Source of the DNA: Burkholderiales bacterium
Lineage (GTDB): Bacteria; Pseudomonadota; Gammaproteobacteria; Burkholderiales; Burkholderiaceae_D
DNA length: 40,627 nucleotides
Assembly (NCBI GenBank): GCA_947475815.1
Contig: CANJOT010000007.1
Span: 1-40,627 of the forward strand
Direction of reading: 5' to 3'
The translations under genes were made by a program, and so were the position numbers. Shown piece after piece: positions 16,711 to 24,471 of this stretch (position 1 is the first letter of the stretch; every line of letters begins with the position of its first letter). Below the pieces are notes generated by a model that did no database searches, was not told where the DNA came from, and worked only from the letters and a program-made list of their open reading frames with translations.

Positions 16711-17604
16711 ATGAAAAATATTTCAAGCCCTGACCAGCTGGCCCGCATTTTTCTGGGCGTGGTCATTCTCGAAGTTGCCGCATTCTGGCTCCCCCCAGGG
16801 TGGCAAATCGCCGCCGGCATCGTCGGCCTGATTCTTCTGGGCACCGGACTGATGCGCTTCTGTCCGCTCTACCGCCTGCTAGGCATCAACAAGAATACCG
16901 CCATTGGCAAGCCCCTTGGCAAACCCGCATTGGTCGTTGCGCTGCTTCTGCTTGGCGCTCTGATTATCGGCGGAAGTTACGCCAGTGCCTTTTTTACCAG
17001 GAAGCTCTTTCTGGAAGATTTCAATGTCATGAACAATTACTACAAACAAACACTGTTCCTGACCGGCAAGAACGAACGCGAAAAAGCGGGAGCCAATTAC
17101 GACCGGCTGATTCCGGAATACCAGAAATTTCAGGCCAAATACACCAGCTATCGGCCCTATGCGCTGCGCGGCGATGACAAACTTGGCGTCGATCTCGCCA
17201 GCGCGGAAAAGATGATCTCGGCGGTCAGTCCGCTGGTCAAAACCGGCGATCTGCATCAGGCTCACCTTGACCTGGAAAAAGTGCGTCCGGTCTTTCAGGA
17301 GATCTTCAAGCGCAATGGCTTTTCGATGCTGGCAGTCGCCCTGGTCGATTTTCACGATGCCATGGAACTGATGCTTGACGCCGCCAACGCCAAAAGCGAC
17401 GCCAAAGTCACCACACTCTATCCACCGGTCAGTGACCTGCTCAAGGTCGTGGAAGCCGAAGCCAACGACGCCGAGATTCAAACCATCCGCAAGAACCTTG
17501 ATGACCTGCTCGCCCTGGCCACCGCCAAAACCCTCGACAAAATGCCGGCCAAAGGCGATGAGCTCAAGACCAGCTTCGTCAAAGTCTATCTGAAGCGCGG
17601 TTAA
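16711..17604 (+). CDS. YgaP-type (DUF2892) membrane anchor with helical C-terminal domain
   Basis: 297-residue membrane protein. Residues 1-65 match the YgaP-like transmembrane domain (DUF2892): two short helices and the hallmark RFCPLYRLLGINK. A third membrane helix (about 68-90, ALVVALLLLGALIIGG) is followed by about 200 residues that look all-helical and soluble, with no recognised catalytic motif. DUF2892 is usually found alone or next to a rhodanese domain, so this arrangement is less common. The ATG at 16711 is preferred over the GTG at 16702 because CAGGTG stands seven bases before it. The stop overlaps tail-to-tail with the DedA gene in the palindrome TTAA. Function unknown; a sensor or a stress membrane protein is possible. 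Confidence 0.75.
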   Translation: MKNISSPDQLARIFLGVVILEVAAFWLPPGWQIAAGIVGLILLGTGLMRFCPLYRLLGINKNTAIGKPLGKPALVVALLLLGALIIGGSYASAFFTRKLFLEDFNVMNNYYKQTLFLTGKNEREKAGANYDRLIPEYQKFQAKYTSYRPYALRGDDKLGVDLASAEKMISAVSPLVKTGDLHQAHLDLEKVRPVFQEIFKRNGFSMLAVALVDFHDAMELMLDAANAKSDAKVTTLYPPVSDLLKVVEAEANDAEIQTIRKNLDDLLALATAKTLDKMPAKGDELKTSFVKVYLKRG

Positions 17605-18185
17605 CGCCGGCGGCGCACGATCACCAATCGGATACCGGCCGCAAGGAGCACGATGCCCAGCAGCACGCCACCCAGATCGGTGGCGAGCTGGCTGAGCGTC
17701 TCCCATTGATCGGCAAACAATCGGCCCAGGCCACCAAACAGCAATACCCAGATAAGTTCGCCTGCGACGACCGCCAACATGAAGCGCATCCAGCCATAAC
17801 GGGTCGAGCCGGCCAGCAGGTTCACCGGCAAGGCCACCGGCGTCACCAGAAAGCGGGTGATGAAAACGCTCCAGCCGCCCCAACGTGCAAACAGAATGTT
17901 CGCCCTTAACCAACCGCTTGAGTCAAGCAATCGTCGCGGCGCCAGTTTGAGACTGAAACGCCCAAGCAAGTAGCTGCAGCCATCGCCTGCGATCGCACCA
18001 CAGCTTGCCGAGATCAGTGCGCCTTGCAGGGACAATTCACCCTGTTGCGTGAACGCGCCGGCAGCCATCAGCAGCATGGTGGCGGGCAAGGGAATGCCCA
18101 ACGCCGCAAAAAACAGCGTTGTACCCAGCAGCAGGTTGCCGTGATTGAGCAGGCCGGTGAGCAGCCATTCGCCGAGGTCAACCAC
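17601..18185 (-). CDS. DedA-family inner-membrane protein
   Basis: DedA/SNARE-associated membrane protein, 194 residues from the GTG at 18185. Family features include FFAALGIPLPATMLLMAAGAF near the N-terminus, GDGCSYLLGRF, a FITRFLVTPVALPVNLLAGSTRYGWMRF segment and GELIWVLLFGGLGRLF. DedA proteins are linked to membrane homeostasis, some acting as undecaprenyl-phosphate or phospholipid flippases. The ORF track extends to 18257, but that adds 24 residues that overlap the upstream gene; the GTG overlaps its stop codon (GTGGTTGA), indicating translational coupling. The exact start is moderately sure. Cosmid neighbours suggest a two-gene unit with the unknown membrane protein upstream. Confidence 0.85.
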   Translation of the reverse strand: MVDLGEWLLTGLLNHGNLLLGTTLFFAALGIPLPATMLLMAAGAFTQQGELSLQGALISASCGAIAGDGCSYLLGRFSLKLAPRRLLDSSGWLRANILFARWGGWSVFITRFLVTPVALPVNLLAGSTRYGWMRFMLAVVAGELIWVLLFGGLGRLFADQWETLSQLATDLGGVLLGIVLLAAGIRLVIVRRRR

Positions 18186-18549
18186 CCTTGGACCCGCGCC
18201 GGGCAGCCTCGCTGAGGATGAGCGCCTCAATCCGCCTTCGCCCCTCGAGTGCGTCAATGCCCTGAAGGCTCAGCCAGGTGCCCAGGCTGCGCTCATCACC
18301 GCCCGTCGCCGGCAAACCGAGGCTGCCACGGAGTTGGGATTCGGGCACACCATAGACACGAGCGATGTAGGGCAATGTCATCCAGCCACGCAGACTCTCT
18401 ACCTGAATCTGTCCCGCGGCGACACGCTGCGTGAACTGGTACTGCCGCCAGCTGCGAACGCCAAAAACGATCAGCAACAACACTCCCGCGACGATCGCCA
18501 CGATCCCGAGCCAGCGAGGCAGACGTCGCACCTGCACGGAGCTTGCCAA
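18178..18549 (-). CDS. Hypothetical single-pass membrane protein
   Basis: 123-residue protein with one clear transmembrane helix near the N-terminus (WLGIVAIVAGVLLLIVFGV) and a soluble remainder containing SLRGWMTLPYIARVYGVPESQLRGSLGLP, which reads like a small helix-turn-helix-shaped fold, and a final helix (RIEALILSEAARR). The first codon appears to be TTG, preceded by AAGGGG at good spacing. I do not recognise a named family. The gene overlaps the start of the DedA gene, so a shared function in membrane upkeep is likely from context. The nearest upstream gene, the HpaI-like aldolase, ends 87 bases before. Confidence 0.65.
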   Translation of the reverse strand: MASSVQVRRLPRWLGIVAIVAGVLLLIVFGVRSWRQYQFTQRVAAGQIQVESLRGWMTLPYIARVYGVPESQLRGSLGLPATGGDERSLGTWLSLQGIDALEGRRRIEALILSEAARRGSKGG

Positions 18550-18636
18550 AGTGATTCCCCTTCATTTCGCGACGGCTTCATGCCACTGACGTTCCCAGGA
18601 CTGCGGGCACGTCACCGATCCTACCATCCGGCCGGC

Positions 18637-19437
18637 TTATTTCAGGATATGGCGCAAGGGCTTGAGAAAATCATTCATCGCCACCTGAAACAGGAAATTC
18701 GCGCCCTGAACCAGAATCATGCGTGCGCCGTGGGCGTGCAGTTTGGCGATGCGCTTTTGCAGTTCCTCGAGGGTGTAGGCATAGCTGGTATTGCCGCCAA
18801 TAATGACGTTATGCTCGCGCCCCAACGCGACCGCACGGTCGAATCGCTCCCACAGGGCGGGCAGGTACCAGTCAGGCGCCTGCGATTCATTGAGGATGCG
18901 TGAAGAATCGGTCATGGCGATGCGCACCACCTTGACGCCAGGCATCCGGATGATGTCGTCGAGTCGCTCAAGCGCCTCTTCGCTTTCAATCAGCGGCATG
19001 ACGAAGGTTTCCTTGCTGCGCGCTTCCTGTTTGGTCGACCATTCGTCGTAATCCTTGTAGTAATGAATAATCATCACTTTGCGGTGCCAGTCTTCACCGG
19101 CGGCCAGACACTGTTCGGCCTCCTTGAAATTCGACACGGACGTCGTGACGAACTGCGCGCCCACGCCGAGCGCGCGCGTGACATCCACCGCCATACGCGG
19201 ATCGTAACCATTCCAGGGATTCGACTGGATGCGCACCACCGGCGTGATGCCAGCGGCCTCGCCAGTGCGGATCATCTCTTCGGTACGGCCCCAGTCCAGG
19301 CCACTGAACATCTGGTCGATGATGAAATAATCGAAACCAAGATGGGCGCACAACTCCACCATGTCGGGCGAATTGACGTAGAGGCCGAGCGCGGTACCGC
19401 CGTTCTGCAATTTTTCGAGGAGGGGGCTTTTGGCCAT
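18637..19437 (-). CDS. HpcH/HpaI-family aldolase-like protein
   Basis: 266-residue protein of the HpcH/HpaI class II aldolase family, which cleaves or forms carbon-carbon bonds with pyruvate or oxaloacetate and a divalent metal. Metal ligands appear kept at E151 (PLIESEEA) and D177 (IAMTDSS), and the substrate Arg is R69 (PVVRIQ). The motif usually written FDWLLIDGEH reads FDYFIIDQMF here, so the active-site His of HpaI is replaced by Phe44. The protein may therefore differ in chemistry or substrate. It starts 55 bases after the Bug receptor stop on the same strand, with AAGG before the ATG, and is probably cotranscribed. Confidence 0.85.
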   Translation of the reverse strand: MAKSPLLEKLQNGGTALGLYVNSPDMVELCAHLGFDYFIIDQMFSGLDWGRTEEMIRTGEAAGITPVVRIQSNPWNGYDPRMAVDVTRALGVGAQFVTTSVSNFKEAEQCLAAGEDWHRKVMIIHYYKDYDEWSTKQEARSKETFVMPLIESEEALERLDDIIRMPGVKVVRIAMTDSSRILNESQAPDWYLPALWERFDRAVALGREHNVIIGGNTSYAYTLEELQKRIAKLHAHGARMILVQGANFLFQVAMNDFLKPLRHILK

Positions 19438-19468
19438 CTGGGAAATCCTTGTTCGAGGAAAGATACAA

Positions 19469-19487
19469 CCGGTCCATAAAAGACCGG
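19469..19487 (-). other. Small hairpin between Bug receptor and aldolase genes
   Basis: CCGGTC and GACCGG pair around a seven-base loop a few bases after the Bug receptor stop codon on the minus strand. With no U-run, it is more likely an mRNA-processing or stability element within an operon than a full terminator. Confidence 0.35.
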
Positions 19488-19492
19488 AGGGT

Positions 19493-20500
19493 TTACTCCA
19501 GCTTGATCTTTGCGTCCTTCACGACCTTGTCCCACTTGCGCAGTTCGGCGGCGATGAAGGTGGCGAATTCAGCTGGCGTGCTGGTCACAAGTTCCAGGCC
19601 TTCGCCGGAAAAACGCTCGGCCACATCAGGCACCTTGACGGCCTGCTGAATGGCACGATTGAGGCGCGCAATGATCTCGGGGGGCGTGCGTGCCGGCGCC
19701 ATCAGGCCAAACCAGGAGGTATAACCATACCCCGGCAAGCCCTTGGCCAGCGATGGCCAGTCCGGCACGGCCGCGAGCTGCCCTGCCCCGGTCACGCCGA
19801 GCACGCGCAGCTTGCCGGCCTTGACATGCGGCACGGCCGTAATCACGGGTAGAAAGCCGAGTTGCACATGACCACCAAGCAGATCGGTCATGGCCGGTCC
19901 GCTGCCTTTATACGGCACGTGCAGCAATTCGATGCCGGCCAGGCTCTTGAACAACTCGGCGGCCAGATGCGGGCCGGTGCCCGAGCCGCCCGAGCCGTAA
20001 CTCATGGGCGTAGGCCGCGACTTTGCGTAGGCGATCAATTCGGCGACCGAGGTTATCGGCACCGAGGGATGCACCACCAGCGCCAGCTGTGAAGACGCCA
20101 GCATGGAGATGGGCGCGTAATCCTTGACCGGATCAAACGGCAGATTTGGATAGAGCGCCGGATTGATGGCCATGGTGCCGTTATAGGCAACGACCAGCGT
20201 ATAGCCGTCCGGCGCGGCCTTGGCTGCCGCCTCCATGCCGATGTTGCCCCCGGCGCCCGGGCGGTTTTCGATGACCACCGGCTGGCCGAGTGATTCGGTC
20301 AGCTTCTGGCTCAGGATGCGCGCCAGCAGGTCGGCGCTACCCCCCGTGGAGAACGGATGAATCAGGCGGATCGGACGGCTGGGATAGGTTTGCGCAGAGG
20401 CAGGCTGCATGACCAGGCCCAGTAGCACTGCGCTCAGCGCGATACAGCGGCAAACGCCGCTCCGTTGCTGCCGCAAGGCTGTCAGCAGAGGATGTTGCAT
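19493..20500 (-). CDS. Bug/TctC-family periplasmic solute receptor (3)
   Basis: Bug-type receptor of 335 residues from the ATG at 20500, chosen for AGAGAA just upstream; the ORF-track extension to 20548 is not supported. A signal peptide (CRCIALSAVLLGLVMQPASAQ) leads into TYPSRPIRLIHPFSTGGSADLLAR, NRPGAGGNIGMEAAAKAAPDGYTLV and HVPYKGSGPAMTDLLGG. It is divergent from another Bug gene at 20716 and followed by the HpaI-like aldolase, which suggests a receptor plus enzyme pair for a hydroxy or oxo acid. Ligand unknown. Confidence 0.92.
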   Translation of the reverse strand: MQHPLLTALRQQRSGVCRCIALSAVLLGLVMQPASAQTYPSRPIRLIHPFSTGGSADLLARILSQKLTESLGQPVVIENRPGAGGNIGMEAAAKAAPDGYTLVVAYNGTMAINPALYPNLPFDPVKDYAPISMLASSQLALVVHPSVPITSVAELIAYAKSRPTPMSYGSGGSGTGPHLAAELFKSLAGIELLHVPYKGSGPAMTDLLGGHVQLGFLPVITAVPHVKAGKLRVLGVTGAGQLAAVPDWPSLAKGLPGYGYTSWFGLMAPARTPPEIIARLNRAIQQAVKVPDVAERFSGEGLELVTSTPAEFATFIAAELRKWDKVVKDAKIKLE

Positions 20501-20715
20501 GGCTCGGTTCTCTTTTCTATTTATTGTCTTGCCGGAAGGGCCAAACATAGCGTGTATTCGAAGACCCCGTCAAGAACGACCCGGCCAGAATGTTCACGAG
20601 GTGACACCGGGATTGCCCGAAAGCCCGGAATGGCCGTACCATTCCTGTCGTTGAGCCAAAATCAAGAATAACGAGCAAAACCGTCGGTGCAATAAAACAA
20701 GAACAGGAGAAACAC

Positions 20716-21675
20716 ATGCTTCAGATCAGTCACTTCGCACTTGCCGCTACACTCAGCCTGAGCCTTACCGCTGCCTTCGCGCAACAGTTCCCCACACATC
20801 CGATTCGTGTCATCGTGCCCTACCCGGCGGGACAAGGCGCAGACTTGGTGGCACGCCGTCTGGTCGCCAAGGTCGGGCCGATCCTGGGTCAGCCGATGGT
20901 CATTGAAAATCGCGGCGGCGCCGGCGGCAACATTGGCACCGACGTGGCCGCCAAGGCCAAACCCGATGGCTACACCCTGGTGCTCGGCACCAGTGCCACC
21001 CACGCCGCCAATGAATTTTTGTATGAAAAGATGAGCTTCGATGCGGCCAACGATTTCACGCCCATTGTCGCTGCCGTGTCGTACGGCATGATTCTCGCCG
21101 TGCCGACCACCTCGCCCTACAAGACGCTGGCCGATCTGGTTGCCGCGGCCAGAAGCAAACCAAAGAGCCTCGAAGTCGCCTTGCCGAGCACGACCGCACG
21201 CCTGGTGCTGGAACTGTTTCATACCGCCTCGAATGCCCAGATCCTTGCCGTTCCGTATGTCGGCAGCCCGCCAGCACTGGTCGACAGCATCTCAGGACGC
21301 GTTGCCATGATCATCGATACCTCATCAGCCCTGATGGGTTCGATCAAGGGCGGCACCCTGCGGCCGCTGGCCATGGCCACCGAAAAGCGCATGGATTCCT
21401 ACCCGAACGTGCCGACCTTCAAGGAGCAGGGTTTCGAGGTCATTCAGCCGCCCGCCAACGGTTTGTTCGCGCCCAAGGGCACGCCCGCCCAGGTGGTGCA
21501 GATCATCAACGCCGCGGTCAACAAGGCCTTTGCTGACCGCGAACTGTTCGATGCCTTCGTGGCCGACGGCGCACAGCCCATCGGCGGCACGCCGGAAGAA
21601 CTCGACCGCATGATGCGCACCGAGCGCCAGAAGTGGGAACGCATTGTCAAAGCCACCGGCATGAAAGCGCAATAA
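20716..21675 (+). CDS. Bug/TctC-family periplasmic solute receptor (4)
   Basis: Bug-type receptor of 319 residues with a clear signal peptide (HFALAATLSLSLTAAFAQ). The start is supported by ACAGGAGAAACAC before the ATG. Family landmarks are HPIRVIVPYPAGQGADLVARRLV, ENRGGAGGNIGTDVAAKAKPDGYTLVLG and AVPYVGSPPALVDSISGRVAMIID. The usual GGxxD binding loop reads GQGAD, a small change that may affect the ligand. It is divergent from receptor 3 and ends in front of a strong bidirectional terminator, so it is probably a single-gene transcript. Confidence 0.92.
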   Translation: MLQISHFALAATLSLSLTAAFAQQFPTHPIRVIVPYPAGQGADLVARRLVAKVGPILGQPMVIENRGGAGGNIGTDVAAKAKPDGYTLVLGTSATHAANEFLYEKMSFDAANDFTPIVAAVSYGMILAVPTTSPYKTLADLVAAARSKPKSLEVALPSTTARLVLELFHTASNAQILAVPYVGSPPALVDSISGRVAMIIDTSSALMGSIKGGTLRPLAMATEKRMDSYPNVPTFKEQGFEVIQPPANGLFAPKGTPAQVVQIINAAVNKAFADRELFDAFVADGAQPIGGTPEELDRMMRTERQKWERIVKATGMKAQ

Positions 21676-21697
21676 CAGCCGGCAATACCGCAGCAAT

Positions 21698-21731
21698 AAA
21701 AAAGGGGATCGTCGCCGATCCCCTTTTTTTT
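21698..21731. terminator. Strong bidirectional intrinsic terminator
   Basis: AAAAAAGGGGATCG, the loop TCGC and CGATCCCCTTTTTTTT form an eight-base GC-containing stem flanked by A-run and T-run. It separates the convergent Bug receptor genes 4 and 5 and suits termination in both directions. Confidence 0.93.
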
Positions 21732-21744
21732 CGTCATGTGAAAC

Positions 21745-22701
21745 TCAGTCAAGCTTGATATTGCGGCTGCGGATGATGCCGCCCCACTTCACCAGTTCGC
21801 CCTTGAGGAAGGGGGCAAAATCCTCGCGACCCAGCATGGCCGGCTCAAGGCCAATGCGGATGATTTCATCGCGCAGTTCTGGCGTGGCAAGCACGTCCTT
21901 AAGGTCTTTCTGAATCTGCTCCTGCAGTGCCGCGGGTACCTTGGCCGGTACGAAAAATCCAAACCAGCTGGCCGACACAAAACCCGGCATGCCCATCTCC
22001 GCAGTCGTCGGCAGATTGGGGGCGGCAATCAGGCGCGTCGGGTTGGCGACGGCGATGGTTCGCATCTTGCCTTCCTTGGTATGTTGCAGTTGCGCCGAGG
22101 TGCCCCAGTAGCCATGAATGCGGCCACTCATCATGTCGATCATGGCCGGCGGACTGCCCTGATACGGCACGTGCGTGATCTGCATGCCGTTGTCGGCAGC
22201 AAACAGTTCGGCCGTCAGGTGCGGGCTCGAGCCAATACCGGCCGAACCAAACATCATCTCGCCCGGGCGCGCCTTGGCATAGGCCACCGCTTCCTGCAGG
22301 GTCTTGATCGGCAGGCCACCGCTGACATACAACATCAGCGGCGAATTGGCGACGCGGAGGAGCGGCGTCAGCGAGGCCGGATCATAGGGCAGCGGCGTCG
22401 AGCCGAACTGGCTGGTGATGTAACCAAAGCTGGTCAGCAGCACGGTGTAGCCATCCGGTGCCGCACGCGCGGTCAGATCGGCGCCGAGCACGGCGGCCGC
22501 ACCGGGACGGTTTTCGACAATGACGGGCTGCTTCCATTTGGCTGACAGGCGCAGGGCAATGGCACGCGCGACCAGGTCACCCTCGCCACCCACGCCATAC
22601 GGGTAGATGATGCGCACCGGTTTGTTGGGGAAAGCCTGGGCAAAGGCGGTCTGTGCCAGCAGGGAACAGAGAAGAAGTAAGAGTACTCGCAGGTATTTCA
22701 T
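21745..22701 (-). CDS. Bug/TctC-family periplasmic solute receptor (5)
   Basis: Bug-type receptor of 318 residues from the ATG at 22701. The ORF track runs to 22827, but residues before MKYLRVLL have no signal-peptide character, while LLLLLCSLLAQTAFAQ after it is a textbook one; the ribosome-binding site is weak. Family marks are KPVRIIYPYGVGGEGDLVARA, NRPGAAAVLGADLTARAAPDGYTVLL and THVPYQGSPPAMIDMMSG. It is the last gene of the CoA-transferase cluster, 142 bases after receptor 6, and ends at the strong terminator. Ligand unknown, perhaps the acid processed by the upstream CoA enzymes. Confidence 0.9.
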   Translation of the reverse strand: MKYLRVLLLLLCSLLAQTAFAQAFPNKPVRIIYPYGVGGEGDLVARAIALRLSAKWKQPVIVENRPGAAAVLGADLTARAAPDGYTVLLTSFGYITSQFGSTPLPYDPASLTPLLRVANSPLMLYVSGGLPIKTLQEAVAYAKARPGEMMFGSAGIGSSPHLTAELFAADNGMQITHVPYQGSPPAMIDMMSGRIHGYWGTSAQLQHTKEGKMRTIAVANPTRLIAAPNLPTTAEMGMPGFVSASWFGFFVPAKVPAALQEQIQKDLKDVLATPELRDEIIRIGLEPAMLGREDFAPFLKGELVKWGGIIRSRNIKLD

Positions 22702-22791
22702 GTGTTGTGGCCCCGTTGTTGTTCTTGAAAGCGCGCCATCGCCTTGGTCCGCACCAGACTGCGCACCGAGATCATAAACCTTTCGAACGCG

Positions 22792-22818
22792 CACGGCGAT
22801 GACCAGAGCATCGCCATG
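22792..22818 (-). other. Hairpin between two Bug receptor genes
   Basis: GGCGAT and ATCGCC pair around nine bases, and the stem can be extended by GCA/TGC with one wobble pair. It follows receptor 6 on the minus strand. No U-run is visible, so this could attenuate rather than end transcription into receptor 5. Confidence 0.3.
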
Positions 22819-22843
22819 CACCGGCAAGCTTGCCCGCCTGCGC

Positions 22844-23833
22844 TTATTCCACCTTGATGCCGATGTCCTTGACCAGCTTGCTGTAACGTCCGATTTCGGT
22901 TCGCATCATCGTTTCGAACTGCTCGGAGCCGAGGCCGGCCGGCTCGACACTTTGTGCCAGCATCAGGTCGCGCACTTCCTTGATCTGCACCACTTTCGCA
23001 ATGGCTGCATGCAACTGGGTCACAATTTCCTTGGGCGTCCCACGCGGCGCGAGAATGCCAAACCAGTTGTTGAACTCGAAGCCGGGCACGGTCTCGCCGA
23101 TGGTCGGCGTATCAGGCGCCATCATCGAACGGTTCGTGCCGGTTACCGCGATCAGGCGCAGCTTGCCGGCATTGACCAGCGGCATGGCGGCGACCAGACT
23201 GGTAATGGTGGCTTGCACCTGACCGCCGATGACATCATTGACCGCAGGCACCGTACCTTTATACGGCACGTGTACCATCTTGATGCCCGCCATGCCATTG
23301 AGCATCTCGGTGGCCAGATGAAGCGAGCCGCCGTTGCCGGCCGAGGCATAGTTGAGCTCGCCGGGCTTGCGTTTGGCCAGATCGATCAGATCCTTCATCG
23401 TGCGCACCGGCACATTCGGATTGGTCACCAGGATGTAAGTTGAAAACGCCACCAGAGTCACGGGCGTGAAGTCGCGCAGGGAATCGTAGGGCAGCTTGCC
23501 GTTGGTCGCGGCATTGGTGGTGAATGAGGTGGTAACCAAACCGAGGGTATGACCATCGGAAGCGGCCTTGGCAATGTAGTCAGCGCCGATGACGCCCCCT
23601 GCCCCCGCGCGGTTCTCGACGATGACCCCACGCTTCCAGGTCTCGCCCAGGCGCTGTGCGAGCAGGCGCGCCACAAAATCAACTGTACCGCCCGGCTCGG
23701 TAGGCACAACAATGCGCACGACCTTTGAAGGAAATTCCTGAGCCTGCACCAGCGCGCCAGACAGCATCAGCACACCGGCAAACCCGAACCTGCATATCAT
23801 GAGTCGCAGACCCATCTTGTTGTTGCTGTTCAT
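22844..23833 (-). CDS. Bug/TctC-family periplasmic solute receptor (6)
   Basis: Bug-type receptor of 329 residues. The signal peptide (RFGFAGVLMLSGALVQAQ) precedes KVVRIVVPTEPGGTVDFVARLL, NRAGAGGVIGADYIAKAASDGHTLGLV and VHVPYKGTVPAVNDVIGGQVQATI. The start ATG follows GGGAGAG, which is the end of the isochorismatase-like gene; the two genes are one base apart (TGACATG). This ties the receptor tightly to the CoA-transferase operon, so it is the best candidate for the receptor of the operon substrate. Confidence 0.92.
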   Translation of the reverse strand: MNSNNKMGLRLMICRFGFAGVLMLSGALVQAQEFPSKVVRIVVPTEPGGTVDFVARLLAQRLGETWKRGVIVENRAGAGGVIGADYIAKAASDGHTLGLVTTSFTTNAATNGKLPYDSLRDFTPVTLVAFSTYILVTNPNVPVRTMKDLIDLAKRKPGELNYASAGNGGSLHLATEMLNGMAGIKMVHVPYKGTVPAVNDVIGGQVQATITSLVAAMPLVNAGKLRLIAVTGTNRSMMAPDTPTIGETVPGFEFNNWFGILAPRGTPKEIVTQLHAAIAKVVQIKEVRDLMLAQSVEPAGLGSEQFETMMRTEIGRYSKLVKDIGIKVE

Positions 23834-23834
23834 G

Positions 23835-24422
23835 TCACTCTCCCAGAGTAGCGATCAAGTCGGTGGACTGAACGACGTCCGCCTGGCGTGGAAAAATCTT
23901 CTGACACAAAAAATCATGCACGGCCGCGTCCTGATCGGCACAACAGTCTTCCACCACCAGAACGCGCAAGTCCATGTCTGCCGCATAACGGCTGGTCGAC
24001 AGCACCACTCCGCTGGTGGCGTAGCCGAGCAGGACAAGTGTGCGAATCCGGTGGGCACTAAGCACGATCGGCAGGTCGGTGCCGAACAGCGCATTGACGC
24101 GCCGCTTGCCGACCACCACCTCATCGCCGGCCGGCCGCAGCGCCGGGTGTATCAAGGTCAGAGGATCAGCGACCGCGGGGTTGCCAGACAGCTTGCGCGG
24201 CACCAGAATCTTGTTGTAATCGCCAATCTCGGGATAGCCCGGACGAAACACCGTCGCCGAATAGCAGACCAGCAATCCTGCCTTGCGTGCCGCCTCGCGC
24301 AGACGCACCGTGCGCGCCAGACATTGCCGGTCGACCGCGTGAGGAAGGCTGCTCATGATGTCGGCATAGCAGTCGCCGATCAGCAGCGCGGTGGAGCCCT
24401 TGTCAAGTTCTATTGCTGCCAT
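23835..24422 (-). CDS. Isochorismatase-fold hydrolase-like protein lacking the nucleophilic Cys
   Basis: 195-residue protein from the ATG at 24422, which is preceded by an excellent AGGGAGGAG; the ORF-track start at 24470 is less likely. The isochorismatase/cysteine-hydrolase fold is recognisable: D17 of the triad (ALLIGDCYAD), K106 (VVGKRRVNALFGTDL) and the nucleophile loop GYATSGVVLSTSRYAADMD. In active amidohydrolases the loop has Cys where this protein has V139, so the standard thiol chemistry should be absent. Homologues reading ATSGVVLST are familiar to me as annotated cysteine hydrolases, so it is probably a real subfamily and not a mutation. It sits between CoA-transferase 1 and receptor 6. 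Confidence 0.85.
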   Translation of the reverse strand: MAAIELDKGSTALLIGDCYADIMSSLPHAVDRQCLARTVRLREAARKAGLLVCYSATVFRPGYPEIGDYNKILVPRKLSGNPAVADPLTLIHPALRPAGDEVVVGKRRVNALFGTDLPIVLSAHRIRTLVLLGYATSGVVLSTSRYAADMDLRVLVVEDCCADQDAAVHDFLCQKIFPRQADVVQSTDLIATLGE

Positions 24423-24471
24423 CCTGCTCCTCCCTGTTATCGGTGATCCAGCGCGACGCCCGCGCAGCATC

